Shown here piece by piece: positions 1 through 5,908 of a DNA stretch of 7,140 bases. Below the pieces are notes generated by a model, which worked only from the letters and a program-made list of their open reading frames with translations, was not told the origin of the DNA and made no database searches. The stretch spans positions 1-7,140 of the forward strand of contig JASLIY010000309.1 of the NCBI GenBank assembly GCA_030152675.1, in the 5' to 3' direction. Positions within the stretch are counted from its first letter, which is position 1, and every line of letters starts with the position of its first letter. Position numbers and translations under genes: made by a program. The stretch is from Acinetobacter sp. (GTDB lineage Bacteria > Pseudomonadota > Gammaproteobacteria > Pseudomonadales > Moraxellaceae).

Positions 1-66
1 TGAACTTCAGCTGGCTTAGCGCTGAGAGTTTTCATGAACCACTACCTATTATAGTTGGTTTGGACG

Positions 67-207
67 ATGAAACCTGTCCAAACAAAATGGAGACGAGATT
101 TTAAACCAAAGCTAGACGAACTACAATGGGTAGATGCATTACACTGGGATTATTTCGGGCTTTTCATAAATTATGCGGTAACAACGCGAGTCTTCCAGCA
201 AAATTAA
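67..207 (+). CDS. Possible small ORF upstream of pdxA, 46 residues, unknown
   Basis: An ATG-started frame of 46 codons ends in TAA at 205-207. I do not recognise the product. It is rich in charged and aromatic residues: a basic start (KWRR at 7-10), then LDELQW at 16-21, LHWDYFGLF at 25-33 and a short hydrophilic end. There is no signal peptide and no convincing membrane helix. A weak GGA lies only two bases before the ATG, so a ribosome binding site is poor. The composition looks more protein-like than random AT-rich spacer, which is the only reason it is listed. It could equally be chance, or the decayed end of an older gene. The frame is closed upstream by TAG at 52-54. Confidence 0.22.
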   Translation: MKPVQTKWRRDFKPKLDELQWVDALHWDYFGLFINYAVTTRVFQQN

Positions 208-232
208 TCACATAGCACTCTGAATTTGTCCA

Positions 233-238
233 TATAAT
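233..238 (+). promoter_or_regulatory. Candidate -10 box for pdxA
   Basis: A perfect TATAAT lies 34 bases before the pdxA ATG at 273, a suitable distance for a short 5' leader with a start near 245. No good -35 hexamer is seen 16 to 18 bases upstream, and there is no extended TG. The call therefore rests on the -10 alone. If real, it would let pdxA-rsmA-apaH be expressed independently of whatever lies to the left. Confidence 0.35.
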
Positions 239-272
239 TGTATTCACTGTTTCGTTGTTTTGGGGTCGAACC

Positions 273-1250
273 ATGCTTGCCTTGCTTCCTTTATATGTTA
301 CCAGTGGCGAACCTGCTGGGATTGGTCCTGATATCTGCCTGAGTCTGGCGGATCGTGTTGATGAGCGTCCCATTGTGGTTTTGGCGGATCGTACTTTGTT
401 ACAACAGCGCGCTGAAATGTTGGGACTTGAGATTGAAATCGTCGACTATCAGGGACAGACGCAAGCTTCTGCGATCGGTCAACTCTATGTCGAGCATATC
501 CCTGTTCAGCGCGAGGTGGTCTTGGGGCAGTTGGATCCTGCCAATGCTGCTTATGTATTAGAACAATTACAGCGTTCGGCGGATTATGCAATGCAAGGGC
601 GCAGTGTTGGTGTCGCGACAGCGCCAGTACAGAAGTCAGTCATCAATGATGCTGGAATCGCCTTTAGTGGGCATACTGAATTTTATCAAGCCTGTGCTGG
701 GGTTGAGTGCGTGGTGATGATGTTGGCAACTCGAGATCTACGCGTTGCTTTAGTCACTACCCATCTGCCACTGCGTGATGTGGCGGATGCGATTAGCACT
801 CAGCGTCTTACCCAAGTGATCGATATCTTACTGCATGATTTGCAAACCAAATTTAAACTGGCACAGCCACGGATCTTGGTTTGTGGACTCAATCCACATG
901 CGGGTGAGGGCGGTTATCTGGGTCATGAAGAAATCGATACCATCAATCCAGTATTGGAAACCTATCGTGCACAAGGGATTGATCTGAGTCTGTGTCTGCC
1001 TGCAGATACCTTATTTACTCCAGAACATCTACAACATGCCGATGCTGTGTTAGCGATGTATCACGATCAGGGTTTACCTGTGCTAAAATCTCAGGGCTTT
1101 GGCGAAGCCATCAATATCACTTTGGGCTTGCCGTTTATCCGCACCTCTGTGGATCATGGTACGGCACTGTCACTGGCTGGTACAGGACAGGCCAAGTCCT
1201 CAAGTTTACAGGTCGCTGTCGACTTGGCACTTGAATTAGCACGCCAATAA
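273..1250 (+). CDS. pdxA: 4-hydroxythreonine-4-phosphate dehydrogenase
   Basis: PdxA oxidises 4-phosphohydroxy-L-threonine with NAD to a product that decarboxylates and is condensed by PdxJ to pyridoxine phosphate; it is a cytoplasmic, metal-dependent homodimer. The predicted protein has 325 residues, close to the 329 of E. coli PdxA. Visible motifs are TSGEPAGIGPD at 10-20, SGHTEFY at 132-138, THLPL at 163-167, LNPHAGEGG at 206-214 and MYHDQGLPVLK starting at 262. His164, His209 and His264 correspond to the three metal ligands (His166, His211, His266 in E. coli). I chose ATG 273 over the in-frame TTG at 255 because GGGG at 262-265 is well spaced for a ribosome binding site and the family start fits. 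It is the first gene of a likely operon with rsmA, 53 bases downstream. Confidence 0.97.
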   Translation: MLALLPLYVTSGEPAGIGPDICLSLADRVDERPIVVLADRTLLQQRAEMLGLEIEIVDYQGQTQASAIGQLYVEHIPVQREVVLGQLDPANAAYVLEQLQRSADYAMQGRSVGVATAPVQKSVINDAGIAFSGHTEFYQACAGVECVVMMLATRDLRVALVTTHLPLRDVADAISTQRLTQVIDILLHDLQTKFKLAQPRILVCGLNPHAGEGGYLGHEEIDTINPVLETYRAQGIDLSLCLPADTLFTPEHLQHADAVLAMYHDQGLPVLKSQGFGEAINITLGLPFIRTSVDHGTALSLAGTGQAKSSSLQVAVDLALELARQ

Positions 1251-1303
1251 TCATTTAGAATCTTTCATTTAGCTCATCAATTACGTCATGTTGGACCTGT
1301 TTT

Positions 1304-2116
1304 ATGTATCAAATTAATGCCCTAAACCCCAAAGATGAAGGGCATCAAGCTCGGAAACGTTTTGGCCAAAACTTCTTACATGATCAAGGCGTGATTGCCA
1401 AAATCGTGCGCGCTGTCAATCCACGTGCAGGTGAAAACGTGGTCGAGATCGGACCAGGTCTAGCGGCATTGACTGCGCCATTGATCGGTGAGTGTGATGC
1501 TTTGACGGTGATCGAGCTCGATCGTGATTTAGCAAAAGGTTTGCCGGGTCGCGTGCCGCATCCTGAGCGTTTGACCATCATTGAAAGCGATGCGCTCAAG
1601 TTTGATTTTAATACCTTATTTACAGAAGATAAGCCGCTACGTGTGGTCGGCAATCTCCCTTATAATATTTCTACCCCACTTCTATTTCATCTCTTGACCT
1701 TTGGTGGTCAAATCCAAGACATGCATTTCATGCTGCAAAAAGAAGTGGTTGATCGTATTACTGCTGTTCCGAATACCAAAGAGTATGGACGTTTGTCCGT
1801 GATGATTCAGTACTACTGCAAACCGACGTTTTTGTTTGAAGTGGCACCAGGATCATTCAATCCGCCACCGAAAGTCACCAGTGCGATTTTCCGTTTACAA
1901 CCCTATAAAGACAAACCAATCGTGGCTCAAAATGAAAAAGCCTTGGCACGTTTGGTGGGTCACGTCTTTACTCAGCGTCGTAAAACACTGCGCAACAGCT
2001 TAAAAGGCATGTTGAAAGAGGGGGCATTTGAGCGTACGGGGATTGATCCAATGGCACGTCCAGAAACATTGAACTTGGCACAATTTGTCGCGCTGTCTGA
2101 TGAAGTGGTGGATTAA
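1304..2116 (+). CDS. rsmA: 16S rRNA (adenine1518-N6/adenine1519-N6)-dimethyltransferase
   Basis: RsmA (KsgA) uses S-adenosylmethionine to dimethylate two adjacent adenines in the 3'-terminal helix of 16S rRNA, a late check in small-subunit assembly. Its loss gives kasugamycin resistance in E. coli. The 270-residue length is usual. Visible features are the N-terminal RKRFGQNFLHD at 17-27, the SAM-binding loop VEIGPGLAALT at 47-57, the acidic IELDRD at 70-75, SDAL at 95-98 and the catalytic NLPYNIS at 117-123. The C-terminal lobe carries FTQRRKTLRNSLKG at 222-235, a conserved basic stretch of this family. The ATG at 1304 puts the conserved block at the normal distance from the start; an ATG at 1288 is out of frame. 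The ribosome binding site is weak (GGA at 1293-1295). The stop codon abuts the apaH start. Confidence 0.97.
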   Translation: MYQINALNPKDEGHQARKRFGQNFLHDQGVIAKIVRAVNPRAGENVVEIGPGLAALTAPLIGECDALTVIELDRDLAKGLPGRVPHPERLTIIESDALKFDFNTLFTEDKPLRVVGNLPYNISTPLLFHLLTFGGQIQDMHFMLQKEVVDRITAVPNTKEYGRLSVMIQYYCKPTFLFEVAPGSFNPPPKVTSAIFRLQPYKDKPIVAQNEKALARLVGHVFTQRRKTLRNSLKGMLKEGAFERTGIDPMARPETLNLAQFVALSDEVVD

Positions 2117-2953
2117 GTGGCACGCTATAACTATGTGATCGGGGATGTACAAGGCTGTTTTGCCGCGCTCAAGGACTTGCTAAAAAAGATTCAGTTTGAT
2201 GCGGATCAGGATTTTATCTGGTTTGCTGGTGACTTGGTGGCACGTGGTGAAGATTCACTCGGCACTTTACGCTTTGTCAAAAAACTGGTCGATCGTGGTG
2301 TGGCGGCAACCGTACTGGGCAATCATGATCTCAATCTATTGGCTTGTGCACGTGGGATCAAAACCATTAAAGCCAAAGATCAGACCCAAGATCTGATTGA
2401 TGCGATCGACAGTGATGACTTGATCGATTGGTTACGTCATCAACCGTTGTGTTTGATGCCGAATGCGACCACGATTTTGACCCATGCTGGTATTCCACTG
2501 AACTGGAGCGCGGAGCAGACTGTGGCCTTGGCCAAAGAAGTTGAAGCGGTATTGGCCAGCGATGACTTTGAGCAGGTCGATGCCTATCTCCGTGCCATGT
2601 ATGGTACAACGCCAACGGTTTGGTCTGATGATTTGGTGGGGCAGGATCGTCTTCGAGTGATCACCAATTACTTGACACGAATGCGTCTGACCGATGCCGA
2701 AGCGCATATGGAGTTTGAGTTTAAGGATGCACTGGATGCACCGATGCCAGCAGGCTTTCAGCCGTGGTTTGAGTACCCATCGAAAGCCGCTGAAACTCAC
2801 CAAATCCTGTTTGGTCATTGGGCTGCATTGCAGGGTAAGCGTGTTTCTGCGCAGATTCAAAATGTGGATGGTGGTTGTGTCTGGGGTGAGCAGTTGATCG
2901 CTTATCGTCTCGAAGATCAACAGACTTTTGCAGTCGATAATCCTGTGTTTTAA
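2117..2953 (+). CDS. apaH: Symmetrical bis(5'-nucleosyl)-tetraphosphatase (diadenosine tetraphosphatase)
   Basis: ApaH splits Ap4A into two ADP and in E. coli also removes Np4 caps from RNA, so it controls an alarmone and mRNA stability. It belongs to the metallophosphatases. The 278-residue protein shows the family metal-site motifs GDVQGC at 9-14, GDLVARG at 38-44 and GNHD at 68-71, then THAGI at 122-126 and GHWAALQGK from 233. The C-terminal block with GCVWG resembles E. coli ApaH. The start is GTG directly after the rsmA TAA, with no spacer. GGTGGA at 2107-2112, inside the end of rsmA, is a usable ribosome binding site, so translation is probably coupled to rsmA. The first motif has Gln where E. 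coli ApaH has His (GDVHGC); Gln at this place is also familiar from other proteobacterial ApaH proteins. A strong terminator follows. Confidence 0.96.
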   Translation: MARYNYVIGDVQGCFAALKDLLKKIQFDADQDFIWFAGDLVARGEDSLGTLRFVKKLVDRGVAATVLGNHDLNLLACARGIKTIKAKDQTQDLIDAIDSDDLIDWLRHQPLCLMPNATTILTHAGIPLNWSAEQTVALAKEVEAVLASDDFEQVDAYLRAMYGTTPTVWSDDLVGQDRLRVITNYLTRMRLTDAEAHMEFEFKDALDAPMPAGFQPWFEYPSKAAETHQILFGHWAALQGKRVSAQIQNVDGGCVWGEQLIAYRLEDQQTFAVDNPVF

Positions 2954-2985
2954 GCATCCTTCTGCAGGCGTCCAGTTGAACTTGG

Positions 2986-3036
2986 CGCATAAAAAAGCAC
3001 CCTGTTGATGAGATCAGCAGGGTGCTTTTTTATGCG
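2986..3036. terminator. Bidirectional intrinsic terminator between apaH and lrgB
   Basis: Arms at 2986-3004 and 3018-3036 are perfect reverse complements over 19 bases. The inner bases 3005-3009 and 3013-3017 extend the stem by five more pairs (one is G-U) to a three-base GAG loop. The stem has a GC-rich core (GCACCCTG) flanked by A6 on one side and T6 on the other, so it gives a U-tract downstream of the core hairpin whichever strand is transcribed. It lies 32 bases after the apaH stop and 18 bases after the lrgB stop, between convergent genes. Confidence 0.93.
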
Positions 3037-3054
3037 TCTGACGAAAGTGACGTG

Positions 3055-3723
3055 CTATCTTAAAAATAAAATAAACGACGGTAGCCAGATTGCTGTAAAT
3101 ACGGCGTTCACGGCCATACCAAAGGCCGCGTAACGACCGGCAACTGGACCACGTTGCCATGCCTGTGCGGTGCCAATCGCATGTGCAGCGAGACCCAATG
3201 CCAATCCTGAAGCACGTTCGTCATTGATGTTTTTTAAAATCACCGATGAGAATGCCGCACCAATCAAGCCGGATAAAATCACAATTAAAATGGTTTTATC
3301 GATCGGTGAGTTGAGCAAGGTCGCGATATTAATCGCAATCGGCGTGGTCACTGCGCGAGTGGAGAAGGCCATGATTTCAGGATGAGACAAATGCAGCAAA
3401 TAGGCCAAGCTCATCGGGAGGGCAACGGCACTGATACTGGCAAATAATAAAATACCCAAAATCGATTTGACGGGTAAATCATCATAGCGCATCGCGGCTA
3501 AAGGAATCGCCAATGCCACGGTGACATAGCCGAGCAGATGACTAAACAGCTGATTGACCTCACCGGCATACTGTTGATACGGAATGTTAAACACCGCCAA
3601 GAGTCCAACCACAAAGCACATGCTGATCACGAGCACGGGCACTTGTGGTAGTTTTTTATTGATCGGCTTTGCCAACAAATAGGCCAAGAGGGTAATCGAA
3701 AACCCAGTTAGAACACTAAACAT
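3055..3723 (-). CDS. lrgB: LrgB/CidB family integral membrane protein
   Basis: This is the larger partner of an LrgA-LrgB pair. In Staphylococcus such pairs modulate murein hydrolase activity and cell lysis; the Bacillus PftAB and plant PLGG1 relatives transport small organic acids (pyruvate; glycolate/glycerate). The 222-residue length is near the usual. The protein is hydrophobic throughout, with several membrane segments (roughly 5-19, 28-46, 60-77, 88-111, 143-163 and 199-221). The family signature regions are clear: STRAVTTPIAINI at 121-133 and GLALGLAAHAIGTAQA at 173-188. The start is well supported: AGGAG (complement of 3731-3735) sits seven bases before the ATG and overlaps the lrgA stop codon, suggesting translational coupling. 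The substrate and physiological role cannot be read from the sequence. Confidence 0.93.
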   Translation of the reverse strand: MFSVLTGFSITLLAYLLAKPINKKLPQVPVLVISMCFVVGLLAVFNIPYQQYAGEVNQLFSHLLGYVTVALAIPLAAMRYDDLPVKSILGILLFASISAVALPMSLAYLLHLSHPEIMAFSTRAVTTPIAINIATLLNSPIDKTILIVILSGLIGAAFSSVILKNINDERASGLALGLAAHAIGTAQAWQRGPVAGRYAAFGMAVNAVFTAIWLPSFILFLR

Positions 3724-3733
3724 CTTCGATCTC

Positions 3734-4108
3734 CTAGAGCCATTTTTTTGCCATTTTGGCGTAAATCCAAAGTGGAATCAGGGTGCTCACCACCATAATG
3801 AATAAGAAGGTTGGGATTTCCTTGCCCATATGAATCATTGTAATCAGTGAGCCTGCACAGACCGGTAGGAATGCAAAGGCACTTTCTTTCATAAGAGTGT
3901 TATTACAATCGAGGAGACGAGGGGGGATCTTGCGAGATTTTCGCCAGATCAGCAAACAGATCAGCAAGCTGAGTAAGCCAACCAAATTGCCCAATTCTGG
4001 AAAATGCACCAGAGTCATGATCCAGACGGATACTTCACGAAATATTATGATGAGCGACAGTGTCATGCACCATGCCAACCAGTCAATCTGCTTTAAAGAT
4101 GTTGTCAT
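3734..4108 (-). CDS. lrgA: LrgA/CidA family membrane protein
   Basis: This 124-residue protein is the small partner of LrgB, encoded just upstream of it with ten bases between. It has about four membrane segments (roughly 13-32, 38-55, 77-93 and 99-117), with a basic stretch RKSRK at 56-60 between the second and third. Family hallmarks are a Pro-Gly-rich turn before helix two and the block ESAFAFLPVCAGSL at 75-88, which matches the FxPxGVG region of LrgA/CidA. The turn is PELGNLVGL at 37-45, whereas the usual form is close to PIPGSIVGM, so the sequence is a divergent member. It could form a complex with LrgB for holin-like or organic-acid transport activity; the sequence does not decide. No good ribosome binding site is visible, and only 34 bases separate it from hflX, so it is probably transcribed together with hflX. 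Confidence 0.82.
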   Translation of the reverse strand: MTTSLKQIDWLAWCMTLSLIIIFREVSVWIMTLVHFPELGNLVGLLSLLICLLIWRKSRKIPPRLLDCNNTLMKESAFAFLPVCAGSLITMIHMGKEIPTFLFIMVVSTLIPLWIYAKMAKKWL

Positions 4109-4142
4109 AGCTATTCTATTTTAAAACGTGACTTATCTCGTT

Positions 4143-5483
4143 TTAACCGATCTCGCGTTTAATTTCAAATGCTTCGAGTGGACGTTCGAATCTTTTTGCA
4201 TGTTCACCCAAGATTTCATCGATAGGGAGATGGGCTTGTTTGATCAGTTGTTCGAGCTTATGTGGTGCAATAATGACCCTTAACTGAATCTCACCTTGCT
4301 CATTATGTTGCTCTGATTGGATCACATTGAGTGCATATAACTGGGTGCGTAACTTGCCATAAGCGGGTTTTAGGAGCAGGTCAAACTGTTGGAGTTGTCC
4401 CATCAGGCATTCTTGTACTGCTTGGCGGAGCAGATCTAGGCCTAGCTCGGCATGCGCTGAGACATAGACACGCTCGGGCTGATGTGGCTCACGGTAAATG
4501 ATCTTGGCATCCTCACCACTGAGGTCAATCTTGTTATAGACCCGTAGTGTCGGGACATCGGCACCGATTTCTTTGAGCACCGCTTCAACCGCCTCAATTT
4601 GTTCCAGCATATCTGGACTGCTGCTGTCGATGACATGTAGCAGCAGCGTGGCTTCTAGGGTTTCTTCGAGCGTGGCTTTAAAGGATTCAACCAAGGCATG
4701 CGGCAGATTACGGACAAAACCCACGGTATCGGCCAGAACCAGTGCACCGATGCCATCCCAATTCAAACGTCTTAAGGTTGGATCGAGGGTCGCAAACAGT
4801 TGATCGGCCGCATAAACTTCGGAATCTGCCAAGATGTTAAACAGGGTGGACTTGCCCGCGTTGGTATAGCCAACCAGAGACACGGTCGGTACGGAAGCTT
4901 TTTGGCGCGCAGCCCGCCCCTGAATACGCGTCTGACGGACTTTTTCGAGCTTGTCTTTGAGCTGACCCATGCGAATCCGCAATAAACGACGGTCGGTTTC
5001 GAGCTGTGATTCACCCGGGCCACGTAAGCCGATCCCACCTTTTTGACGTTCTAAATGTGTCCAACCACGTACCAAGCGCGTAGATAAATGCTCAAGCTGT
5101 GCCAACTCAACTTGGAGTTTACCCTCATGGGTACGGGCACGTTGGGCAAAGATATCTAAAATCAAACCGGTACGGTCAACAACACGACATTCTACGATGC
5201 GTTCTAAGTTACGTTCTTGGGCGGGGGTGAGGCTGTGGTCAAAAATAACCAGTTCAGCCTCGTGCTGTTCGACCAGTTCGGCCAGCTCTTGGGCTTTGCC
5301 AGAACCGATAAATAATTTGGGATCGGGTTTGATCCGCGTGGCTTGAACGTGTTCTATAATTTCTGCACCTGCAGATTGGGCCAATAATCGAAACTCTTCT
5401 GCGTCTAAATCTTCTAATAATTGAACGCTTACACTGACCAAAATAGCGCGTTCACCACCTTGGTATCGATCAAAGTATTCCAC
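4143..5483 (-). CDS. hflX: Ribosome-associated GTPase HflX
   Basis: HflX is a translational GTPase-family protein that binds the 50S subunit and, in E. coli, splits stalled ribosomes under heat stress; it acts in the cytoplasm. The 446-residue protein has the HflX N-terminal domain (about 1-140), the linking motif GGIGLRGPGESQLETDRR at 149-166, a helical coiled stretch (about 167-195) and a G domain. G-domain motifs are GYTNAGKS at 205-212 (P loop), ATLDPT at 231-236 (switch I), DTVGF at 252-256, NKID at 317-320 and SAHAELG at 342-348. A C-terminal domain of about 80 residues follows. The start is GTG at 5483: an in-frame TGA at 5498-5496 excludes any longer form, although the ribosome binding site is weak. 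In E. coli hflX follows hfq; here no hfq is present, and lrgA follows after 34 bases. Confidence 0.97.
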   Translation of the reverse strand: MEYFDRYQGGERAILVSVSVQLLEDLDAEEFRLLAQSAGAEIIEHVQATRIKPDPKLFIGSGKAQELAELVEQHEAELVIFDHSLTPAQERNLERIVECRVVDRTGLILDIFAQRARTHEGKLQVELAQLEHLSTRLVRGWTHLERQKGGIGLRGPGESQLETDRRLLRIRMGQLKDKLEKVRQTRIQGRAARQKASVPTVSLVGYTNAGKSTLFNILADSEVYAADQLFATLDPTLRRLNWDGIGALVLADTVGFVRNLPHALVESFKATLEETLEATLLLHVIDSSSPDMLEQIEAVEAVLKEIGADVPTLRVYNKIDLSGEDAKIIYREPHQPERVYVSAHAELGLDLLRQAVQECLMGQLQQFDLLLKPAYGKLRTQLYALNVIQSEQHNEQGEIQLRVIIAPHKLEQLIKQAHLPIDEILGEHAKRFERPLEAFEIKREIG

Positions 5484-5508
5484 AGATATAAAAACTCACA
5501 TTGCAATA

Positions 5509-5530
5509 AAATGACATTCTAATGTAATTT
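5509..5530. repeat. Imperfect palindrome upstream of hflX
   Basis: Arms 5509-5518 (AAATGACATT) and 5521-5530 (AATGTAATTT) are reverse complements at nine of ten positions around a two-base CT centre. The element ends 26 bases before the hflX start codon, and its middle contains TAGAAT on the minus strand, a near-consensus -10 box, though without a good -35. It could be an operator over an hflX promoter, or an AT-rich hairpin closing the small ORF that stops at 5554. The symmetry is seen; the function is inference. Confidence 0.4.
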
Positions 5531-5553
5531 GTCGCTTTAGTACGCAAATCGAC

Positions 5554-5736
5554 TTAAAGAATTGCAAGAAAAATTTTAGACAGTAGAATCAAACTACCAC
5601 AATATAAAATGATGTAACCCAAGATTTTACTTAGACTCAACGTCATGTGGAATGGGTGTAAGAGATGATAGATTTGAGGGGCACTGGGTTTATGCGTTGG
5701 CAGATAGACTGGCTTGGATCGTTTCGAGGTTGACAT
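5554..5736 (-). CDS. Possible small single-pass membrane protein, 60 residues
   Basis: I do not recognise this protein. From the ATG at 5736 it has 60 residues: a basic, proline- and histidine-containing N-terminal half (SKRSKPVYLPTHKP at 4-17, and His at 24, 27 and 30) followed by a hydrophobic stretch from about 37 to the end (KILGYIILYCGSLILLSKIF). This predicts one C-terminal membrane helix with the basic part in the cytoplasm. AAGG (complement of 5747-5750) lies about ten bases before the ATG. A perfect TATAAT on this strand (5817-5812) is placed for a leader of about 70 bases. It is encoded 70 bases upstream of hflX on the same strand. Codons and layout look genuine, but a frame of this length can arise by chance. 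An internal ATG at codon 31 could give only the hydrophobic part. Confidence 0.5.
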   Translation of the reverse strand: MSTSKRSKPVYLPTHKPSAPQIYHLLHPFHMTLSLSKILGYIILYCGSLILLSKIFLAIL

Positions 5737-5811
5737 CAATTGGCGCCTTTTTCGAATGAGAGTCTGTTTGATGTTTTTGCGGAATATGTGTAGTAAACAG
5801 CGTTAAAACTC

Positions 5812-5863
5812 ATTATAAGGTCAGGCTTTTCAAGCTTTGCAACTTCTTGTATAAGTGTATACT
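5812..5863. promoter_or_regulatory. Candidate divergent promoters for the small membrane ORF and the acyltransferase
   Basis: On the minus strand a perfect TATAAT occupies 5817-5812. On the plus strand TTTTCA (5827-5832) and TATAAG (5850-5855) are 17 bases apart, a normal sigma-70 spacing. A second plus-strand reading is TTGCAA (5837-5842) with TATACT (5858-5863), 15 bases apart. TTGCAA is its own reverse complement and also lies 19 bases from the minus-strand -10. The plus-strand start would fall about 40 to 50 bases before the acyltransferase ATG. The boxes are visible; activity is inferred. Confidence 0.4.
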
Positions 5864-5908
5864 CAGTCCTGTAAATTACAGATACACGTTCTTGTTTAGT
5901 GAATATTT

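Noticed and set aside
3..104. Open stretch of 33 codons entering from the left edge and ending in TAA, possible C-terminus of an upstream gene
   Set aside because: I recognise no family in it, its composition is ordinary, and a frame of this length is common by chance. Sequence to the left is needed.
255..272. In-frame TTG start giving pdxA six extra residues
   Set aside because: ATG 273 has a GGGG at suitable spacing and matches the usual PdxA start, so the longer form is unlikely.
164..373. Minus-strand frame overlapping the start of pdxA
   Set aside because: Most of it is antisense to conserved PdxA codons, and the remaining part shows no recognisable domain.
1251..1272. Direct repeat TCATTTAG twice between pdxA and rsmA, with a TAGAAT that might be a promoter
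   Set aside because: Eight-base repeats in AT-rich spacer are weak evidence, and the nearest -35-like box is 19 bases away.
2432..2920. Long open frame of 162 codons on the minus strand inside apaH
   Set aside because: It lies wholly opposite a gene with all ApaH motifs, resembles no family and has no ribosome binding site; it is a shadow frame.
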